Source of the DNA: Acanthochromis polyacanthus
Lineage: Eukaryota > Chordata > Actinopteri > Pomacentridae
NCBI RefSeq assembly: GCF_021347895.1
Contig: NC_067135.1
Span: 24,191,847-24,255,846, forward strand
Direction: 5' to 3'
DNA: 64,000 bases
Position numbers and translations under genes: made by a program. Position 1 is the stretch's first letter; each line of letters begins with the position of its first letter. Below are positions 56,350 through 64,000 of the stretch, in pieces. Below the pieces are notes generated by a model. The model saw only the letters and a list, made by a program, of their open reading frames with translations, searched no databases and was not told the origin of the DNA.

Positions 56350-57378
56350 ATCCCCTCCTAATTCCGGTACTCCGTGCCCCCCTGGAAAGCCTCCATCTCC
56401 GTTCAGCTGGTTCGTCGTTCCTCCCTGCCTGGATCATCTATGTCTGCCCGCTCCGTCCTGCCGGCACCAATCCTCCTGGATCTCCGCCCCAATCCAACTC
56501 CGTTGCCGCCAGGGATCCAAATACCATCAGCCGCCACACTCATCCCCCTCCACCGGACCGAAGACGGCCGCCGATCCCCGGCTCACCATCCTCGGAACCG
56601 AACTCATCTCCAGGTTCACTCCCCTCTCACCTCAGACCCACCTGCCTCCATATTACGTTGTCTACAATAAATTCCCTTTATTGCTTCCATACCTGCCTCG
56701 GTTGTGTGTTCCTCTGCACCTATAGCATTCAGGACCATGAACAGCTCCGCAGAGGGCTCCGCACGGTCAGTGCGCACAGGGATATTTACCAAATCTGAGT
56801 CCTCCTCCCGCCGGCTGACGTTTTATCTTAAAGCGTGCACACACTTTAACATATCGTGCTCACGTTTTAACTTAAACGTGAGCACGAATACGTATCTCGT
56901 GAGCACGCTTTCGTATCTCGTGCGCACGAATAGTATCTCGTGAGCACGAGTTATATTTTTTTTTCGTCCGTGGCACCTTAGGGGCTCGGTAGCTAACATT
57001 ATCACAAGCCTAGTAGTGTATTTAATAAATACTGTGCAAAAATAAAAACGCTATTTAACGTAATTTATCTTTCATTACCCATTTATCAGTAAGGCTTTTC
57101 TTTTGGTAGGGAGTCCATTTGACCCGTGACGGTCAGGGGTCACGTGCTTCCGTTTTTTCGTTTTGAGACCTGAAACGAAAAAACGGAAAAATGAAATTCA
57201 AAAAACGAAATTCGGCCGTAATTTGCTTGTGTTGGTTTCGTTTTTGGTTTTGAATTGAGAAAGAAAAAAACGTTTTTTCATTTTTGGTTGAAAACGAAAA
57301 AACGAAAATTGAGCTGTTTTTCCCTTGTCCGTTTGTTGGTTTGGTCAGAAAAACAGATTATACTTTTGGCCCCTGACC

Positions 57379-57573
57379 TAAAACGGTCAGATCAATGAAG
57401 GACAGTTAGTTTTAAATTACAATTTTTCCAACATTCCTGTTTGCTTTCTGCAAATGCAAAATGCTAAAATGAAGCTTTGCATTTATACTTGGTGTTTTTT
57501 GTGATCTCAATCAAAGAAAACTGAAAAGTTTGAAGAAACGTCATAGTGCCAGAGAGTAAAGGAGCATTTATTT
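57379..57573 (+). repeat. Duplicated non-coding segment (copy E, right part)
   Basis: Continues 52,846-53,120 after F4 and is collinear with 26,200-26,340. It stops at the start of F5. Confidence 0.8.
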
Positions 57574-58045
57574 GGACAAGGTACGTTTTATCCGTTTGAT
57601 TCCCGGCTATAAAAGACACAAGCAGAAACAAAAAATCAAGCCGTTTTTTCATTTTTTCGTTTTGAGCAAAAAACAAAAAAAGCAGGAAACGGTTCTTTTT
57701 TTCGTTTTGAACAAAAAACAAATAAACAGGAAACGGTTCGTTTTTTCGTTTTTTCGTTTTCACCCCCAAAATGAAAATATGACTCCATATTTCGTTTCAT
57801 TGGTGGGCGGGGCTTCGGAGCCTGCCAGTGCACAATAAAGCTCCTGTCCATCACAATAAAGCTCTTGCGCTGGCATTCATAGACAGACTGACTTTCATTG
57901 TATTGCCTGCCCCCACTGCACTTCCCCTAACTCTAAATCAAAGCAAGTCGTGTACACAGTAATGGCAGTCATAACTAGTGGTGTAGTCTAGTTTTTTCTA
58001 CTGGTTATACTCCAACCTCATAAACCAAAGCCAGGTCAGGTTCTC
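57574..58045. mobile_element. Foldback element arm F5 (F1 family, one arm only)
   Basis: Starts GGACAAGGTACGTTTTATCC like F1 and matches the inverse of 38,255-38,732 up to CAAAGCCAGGTCAGG. It is then cut by the CA-rich region at 58,046-58,165; the second arm is missing. Confidence 0.8.
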
Positions 58046-58072
58046 ATATATGTGCGCGTGCACTCACATGTC

Positions 58073-58076
<4 letters not shown>

Positions 58077-58165
<89 letters not shown>
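58077..58165. repeat. (CA)n microsatellite
   Basis: Long pure CA tract directly after the F5 arm. Confidence 0.95.
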
Positions 58166-58168
<3 letters not shown>

Positions 58169-58242
58169 GCAGCAGCTCCTTTATTTCAAACTACCAATTA
58201 GATACTTATAGACATTATAGCGTCAGCAGCTCCTCCTCCTGC

Positions 58243-58357
58243 CATCAGGTAGACCTGATGTTTCCTCTTCATCAGGTAGACCTGATGTTTCCTCTTCATC
58301 AGGTAGACCTGATGTTTCCTCTTCATCAGGTAGAGCTGATGTTTCCTCTTCATCAGG
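58243..58357. repeat. 27-bp minisatellite, four copies and a part
   Basis: Unit CATCAGGTAGACCTGATG plus TTTCCTCTT, starting at 58,243, 58,270, 58,297, 58,324 and, partly, 58,351. Each unit holds the palindrome CATCAGGTAGACCTGATG. Confidence 0.95.
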
Positions 58358-58524
58358 CTCCCTTTCCTAAACGTTAACCTTAGCTCCAGCTGTAGTGTTC
58401 CCTAAAGTGGCAGTATTCACAGGACAAGCAACAGGCTTATTAAAACACTGAAATAGTTTCATTTAGCTTTGCTTTCTTATTCTTATTTTTTCTCCACTGA
58501 CTGATGTTGGGTCATTAGAAGTTC

Positions 58525-58633
58525 TAGACTCATGTCCCTCTTCTTCTAAGCCAGGGGTATTCAGCTAAAATTCAGAGAGGTCCCGTCAGCAAAGGTCCAG
58601 AACATCATAATGTCTAACTTGAGTTACTGTGAT
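58525..58633. mobile_element. hAT-like end fused to the broken 7TM copy
   Basis: Matches 36,070-36,182 including left flank and the CAGGGGTATTCAGC terminus, then stops at TACTGTGAT, where 7TM coding sequence begins at once. Confidence 0.75.
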
Positions 58634-58988
58634 GTACGTAGATGGACAGCGAGGCATTCAGAAGATGAATAATCATTCCAAACCATCTGGACAGAGACCA
58701 TACAATTTCAATGTAGACGCAGCTTAATCCACCATAGCAGAACCTTCCAACCATCTCAACTCCCAAGATTATTGCCACGATCAGATTAAGAGCATCCATG
58801 ATGAGCAGAGACATCAGTGAGTGGTGGACGAGTTGAACACTCATGAGGCTGTTTTCCTGGCAGGTGAAGTACATGATGCAGGATCTTTTAAAAAGGCTGA
58901 GATTGCTGCGATGGTACCAGAAGGCCCCGATGATGATGAGGAAGCCCAGCAGGGAGCTTCCTATCAGATATCCTCCTACCAGGTCCAT
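58634..58988 (-). pseudogene. Truncated third copy of the unrecognised 7TM gene (copy E)
   Basis: The minus-strand frame covers TM1 to TM3 of the family (GGYLIGSSLLGFLIIIGAFW, LFKRSC, LIMDALNLIVAIILG, SLSRWFGMIIHLLNASLSIY). It is cut at 58,634 by hAT-derived sequence, so TM4-TM7 and the tail are lost. Compared with copy B, exactly 75 bp (25 codons) after the initiating ATGGA are deleted in frame, removing the glycosylated N-terminus. The 5' flank still has the acceptor region. It is not expected to make a working protein. Confidence 0.85.
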
Positions 58989-59059
58989 GATGTGCTGGTC
59001 TCAGTTGTCGACCTGCTGGAAGACGTAGAAAGACCAACATTTTAAACACCATCTGCAAA

Positions 59060-59705
59060 ATACAGAGCTGTAAAAAGGTATTTATTCTATTGTTGCATAT
59101 TTCCCACACTTAAATGTTCCAGATCATGAAACAAATATATTTATTTAAACATTAGACAGAGATAACCTACAAACCTGTATCACTTTGTGAAAAAGTAATT
59201 GCCCCCCTGAACCTAAAAAACTGCTTTGGCAGCAACAACTGCAGTTAAATGTTTGTTCCAGCTTGTGATCAGTCTTTTCCATCACCATGGAGGAATTCTG
59301 CTCCACTCTTCTCTGTAGAATAGTTTGAATTCAGTCATATTAGATGGTTTTAGATCATGAACTGTCCTTTTAAGGTCTTGTCACAGAATCTCAGTTAGAT
59401 TCAAGTCCAGACTTTGACTCCAGAACCTTCATTTGGTTCTTTTTGAGCCACTCAGAGGTGGACTTGCTGGTGGTCTTTGAGTCTTTGTCTTGCTGCATAA
59501 ACCATTAGTGTTGAGGTTTAGGTCATGAACTGATGGTGGATATTCTCCAGGAGGATTTTCTGATAGAGAGCAGAATTCATGGCTCCATCAGTGATAACAA
59601 GTCGTCCAGGTCCTCCAACCATCACACTACCACCACCATGTTTCACTGCTGGTATCATGTTCTTCTTGTGGAATGCAGTACTAGGTTCACACCAGATGGA
59701 ACAGA
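59060..59705 (-). mobile_element. Decayed Tc1-type transposon (copy E), cut by the copia element
   Basis: Collinear with copy B (46,490-47,140) including the CAATTACTTTTTCAC terminal repeat at about 59,190 and the HGGGSVMVGG block. It breaks off at 59,710, where the copia LTR begins. Confidence 0.85.
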
Positions 59706-59710
59706 GCCAT

Positions 59711-59934
59711 TGTTACTCTTTTATTGTATGCACATCGCATGCCGTTCCACTAGGGGGCCCTATTACTTCTGTGGCTCGTTATGGTTATTTCGAGTGACCA
59801 TGTTTCGGCGGGTGTTATTGTTCAGTAGCACATGCTAGAGGCTGTGTAACCTGCTAAGGGCAGTGGTCCATGCTAGAGGCATAAAAAATAAATTTCTTTC
59901 TGAACTGAATGTGGAGTTATCTTTCAAACTAACA
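59711..59934 (+). mobile_element. 5' long terminal repeat of a copia element
   Basis: Starts TG at 59,711 and ends CA at 59,933-59,934, followed by TTGGTAACAGAGG. This resembles the initiator-Met tRNA primer-binding site used by Ty1/copia elements. The coding region starts at 59,948. At 224 bp it is a short LTR. The 3' LTR was not found in the window. Confidence 0.75.
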
Positions 59935-59947
59935 TTGGTAACAGAGG

Positions 59948-60956
59948 ATGGTTGGTAACTACAGAGTTCCGTCAACATTTGAAGAAGGAAAATCCTACGA
60001 AAGCTGGAAGAATGAAGTCTGGACAAGAGTTTGGACAAGAGTTGCCAATCTGGAGAAGAAAAAGCAGGCTCTGGCTGTTGCCTTGGCACTATCAGGGAGG
60101 GCGCAAGACACGGTGATGGAAATTCTGGTAGATAATCTAAATAAAGTCACTGGAATGACGACATTGCTGGCTAAACTGGATGATTTGTTTCTAAAAGAGG
60201 AAAAAGACAGGATCTACGAAGCTTACTCTGAATTTGACCGCATTATAAAAGAAGTGAACATGTCCATGGCGGACTATATTATCGATTCCGAACAGCACTA
60301 CTCACGAATGGAAAAAGTATAAAATGGAACGACCTGATGCAGTTTCAGCATTTAAGCTGTTGGACACTGCGTGTTTGGATGTGATGGACAGGCAGTTGGC
60401 TCTAACTGCATGCACAGACTTAACATTTGCTTCAATGAAGTCCGCTTTGAAGAGAATATCTGGCGGAAAAAGGAGTGCGACAACAGAAAGTATTCATCAG
60501 GAGACAGTGTTTGCCATGGAGCAGCGGCGGCAAAGAGGCAAGTCCTGGCAGGAAACTCCACAGCCCGGAACAAACCCGCTGGATAAGTATGGACGACGAT
60601 CGAAATGTGCAGTCTGCCAAAGCACATTTCATTATGCCAAAGTTTGTCCGCACAGAGGTGACAGTGTTAAAATAACTGAAGACAAAACAGACGTGGAAGA
60701 GTGTAATATTACTCTGTACACTAAAGAACCAGTGACAGATGCAGAAATATTCATGACTGAATGTTTTGGCTCAGCAATAATCGACCCTGCCTGCACTAGG
60801 ACAGTATGTGGACAAGAATGGCTAGACAACTACAGTACTGTGTTGCAAAAGAATACCATGAAGACGATGAAAGAAACAGAAGGACAAAGTCACAGGCCCT
60901 TCAAGTTTGGAGATGGACAAGTAGTCTACTCGGTGAAGAGTCAAGATTCCTGCTAA
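59948..60956 (+). pseudogene. Copia retrotransposon gag-protease region (frameshifted)
   Basis: The first frame (59,948-60,322) is a copia-type Gag start: FEEGKSYESWKNEVWTRV and LALSGRAQDTVMEI. It ends at a stop beside a probable single-base insertion in an A run near 60,315. The second frame (60,324-60,956) continues Gag, with a zinc knuckle CAVCQSTFHYAKVCP (C-x2-C-x4-H-x4-C) and the aspartic-protease region AIIDPACTRTVCG, where the usual D-(S/T) active-site pair reads D-P. A further frameshift follows at about 60,945. Vertebrate copia elements are rare outside fish, which fits a teleost. Confidence 0.85.
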
Positions 60957-61250
60957 GATTGGCAACACAAAGTATGCCGTAGAAACCGAAGTAGTACCTG
61001 CTAACATTCCCCTGCTTTTGAGTAAAGCATCACTAAAAAGGGCAAGGACCGTCCTGGACATGGAAAATGACAGTGCATTGATGTTCAACCAGCCTGTCAA
61101 ACTGGACTGTACTAGCTCTGGTCATTACTATGTTAACATTGTGGACGGTCCAGAACGAAAAAGGCCCGGAGTGGTCATTGACTAGGATGATGGCATGCAT
61201 GGAGGCATCAGTGTCAGGGTCCACCAACTTAGACTATGAAAACATTATTC
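60957..61250 (+). pseudogene. Copia protease C-terminal part, then truncation
   Basis: After a frame change the translation continues IPAKIGNTKYAVETEVVPAN and LLLSKASLKRA, the second half of copia-type proteases. It runs to a stop near 61,185, after which homology is lost. The integrase region expected next is not present. Confidence 0.75.
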
Positions 61251-61301
61251 ATTAATATGAAGAGCTTCTGAAACACTAAGGCTCCTAGTGGTAGTGATAT
61301 A

Positions 61302-62937
<1,636 letters not shown>

Positions 62938-62939
62938 TA

Positions 62940-63190
62940 TCAAAGACAATAAGAAATTCACTCAATGGACATAAAATTGGTCTTCTTACAAGAAATGGAA
63001 CTGTCTAGAGACATTTTTATTAATCCACTGCCAGAGGCCAATAGCACAGAGATATTTTGGAAACTAAAAAAAATGTGTTTCCGGTGTCTCAATGTATTGA
63101 TATAATTGAGTAAAAAAAACAAAAAAAACCCCAAAAACGTCATGACATGGGAGGTATTGTGTCTACGGTTAATCCTACAGTTTTCTACTG
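62940..63190 (+). pseudogene. Copia reverse transcriptase fragment
   Basis: The translation in one frame gives DIKLVFLQEMELSRDIFINP then EIFWKLKK, the central part of copia reverse transcriptase. It continues in a shifted frame at about 63,150 as NVLVCHVDDFRWGG, which contains the VDD catalytic motif (63,220-63,245). Stops and shifts make it inactive. It lies on the far side of the Tc1 insertion. Confidence 0.8.
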
Positions 63191-63710
63191 GTTTGAGGTT
63201 AAGAATGTGCTTGTTTGTCATGTTGACGATTTCAGATGGGGTGGATTGCGCGTCTTGCCTCATCTCAGATCAAAGTTCAGTGTCGGTCATGAAACTCACA
63301 ATAGCTTTTCCGATGTGGGGGTGGATTTTGTTACTTTGGGCAAATAGGTACAAAAACTTAGACAGTTAGCTTAGAGGGCTAGCTTAGAGAATTAGCCTAG
63401 AGAGCTAACCTAGAGAGAGAACAGATCAGTTCATAGGCCAACTTCTGCAGGTTGCAAGGCAGAGCAGGCCTGATGCCATGTTTAATGCAAGCAATTTAGT
63501 GTCTAGTCTCAAACAGGCTACAGTACAGACCATTAATGAAAACAGAATTGTTTGTAAACTCAAGACCAAGTCAATTCGTTAAACTTTCAACATCTTGGGA
63601 AAGAAAGTCACCTAAAGATGTTGGCATTTCGTTCTGCATCTTTTGCAAATCTTTCAGATGGAGGTACTCAAAGTGGGCAACTCATTATTTTGAGGAGTGA
63701 AAATACGGAT
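63190..63710 (+). pseudogene. Copia RNase H region (decayed)
   Basis: Sequence after the VDD box includes a short internal repeat of GCTTAGAGNGCTAGC-type units (63,368-63,412). At 63,618-63,690 the frame MLAFRSASFANLSDGGTQSG corresponds to the copia RNase H block with the catalytic Asp (SDASFANL-type) changed to Ser-Ala. No 3' LTR was recognised up to the window end. Confidence 0.65.
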
Positions 63711-64000
63711 TTCCTTCTCCCTTGTTTCCTTTCCATCTCTATTTCTCCCTGTCTCTGCATCTGTCTTTTGATCTCTTTCCCTCTTTCTCCTTTTCTCTTC
63801 CCTTTCCTCCTTGCTTTTCTTTTTTCCTCTCTGTCTCTTCCCTTCTGCTCCTTGGTCTCTTGCCCTCCCTGTCTCCCTTGGTTGACCGGTCTTCAGTTCT
63901 GTTTCCTGCATGCCAGACCTCGACTATGATTCTGTCGCTGGCCCACCGGACCACTGAAGTTGCTACAGATACTGTCTGGTGAGCCGCTGCCGTTGGCTCT
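63711..64000. other. Pyrimidine-rich stretch, nothing else recognised
   Basis: A long C/T-rich tract of CTCTTTCCCTCTTTCTCC type (about 63,720-63,860). Open frames on both strands follow from its composition and are not called genes. Confidence 0.5.

Larger units (their letters stand above)
54607..56992. mobile_element. Foldback element F6 enclosing a Tx1-type ORF1, inserted in F4
   Basis: The termini are CTACGGAGCCCC and GGGGCTCGGTAG, flanked by CTAA (54,603-54,606 and 56,993-56,996). The F3 paralogue at 44,260 has TTCTAACATT uninterrupted, so the insertion site is exact. The arms are about 560 bp (54,607-55,170 and 56,430-56,992), strikingly rich in CGTGAGCACG/CGAGATACG blocks and GC-rich further in. 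The spacer contains a LINE ORF1. Short 4-bp duplications occur in several DNA transposon groups; the class is open. Confidence 0.8.
53121..57378. mobile_element. Foldback element F4, complete, with TAAAAC target duplication
   Basis: Starts GGTCAGGGGCCAAAAGTATA and ends with the inverse. TAAAAC flanks both sides (53,115-53,120 and 57,379-57,384); the paralogue near 32,800 has one copy (ACTAAAACTGTCAG, read inverted). The outer arms (about 360 bp, CGTTTT-rich) are followed by (AAT)n runs, inner inverted arms and a Harbinger-like centre (53,788-54,330), as in F3. A further inverted-repeat element, F6, sits in the right (TTA)n run. The duplication length of 6-8 bp leaves the superfamily open. Confidence 0.8.

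Noticed and set aside
63618..63982. Leu/Phe/Ser-rich and Lys/Glu-rich frames at the right edge
   Set aside because: Except for the first 25 residues, which are copia RNase H, they follow from the pyrimidine-rich tract.

Overview
The window looks like nuclear DNA of a spiny-rayed (percomorph) teleost. This is inferred from the repeats: Rex3/RTE-type and other non-LTR retrotransposons, several Tc1 families, hAT, piggyBac-like, Harbinger-like and P-like DNA elements, tRNA-derived SINEs, long (TG)n tracts, and intron-containing genes of fish-expanded membrane receptors. No rRNA, tRNA gene, CRISPR or bacterial-type operon was seen. Few genes are intact and most of the sequence is nested mobile DNA.

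Positions 1-17,500 hold a tandem cluster of rhodopsin-like seven-transmembrane receptor genes: a 3' end at 2-160, an intact gene at 5930-6835, an inverted dead copy near 10,864-11,264, and an intact gene at 14,658-15,557. Each intact gene has its coding exon directly after a splice acceptor, with a matching upstream 5'UTR-like exon. Between them lie a hAT element with an 8-bp target duplication and a BED-finger remnant (1664-3252), SINEs, an inverted-repeat element, a Tc1 relic and a piggyBac-like MITE (short non-autonomous element).

Positions 17,700-21,450 hold a dead Rex3 retrotransposon split by a 2.86-kb element. That element has perfect 27-bp terminal inverted repeats, an 8-bp target duplication and a THAP-finger exon, the signature of a P-superfamily transposon; a LINE fragment and other repeats sit inside it.

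Positions 23,200-34,540 and 45,070-59,700 hold a mosaic of diverged direct and inverted duplicates. The module is a second, unrecognised 7TM protein gene with Tc1 relics and Tc1 terminal repeats upstream. Intact copies are at 28,604-29,611 (+, with a glutamine-rich tail) and 45,465-46,415 (-); a broken copy is at 58,634-58,988 (-). Comparing paralogues gives empty sites and therefore exact ends for several insertions.

Positions 34,546-44,645 and 53,121-58,045 are built from large foldback elements: long T/A-rich inverted arms enclosing unrelated cargo (hAT relics, a 52-bp hairpin minisatellite, a Harbinger Myb-like fragment, a Tx1-type LINE ORF1).

The right end (59,711-63,700) is a dead copia LTR retrotransposon. 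Inside it is a structurally complete Tc1 element (61,302-62,937) with an uninterrupted 344-residue transposase.
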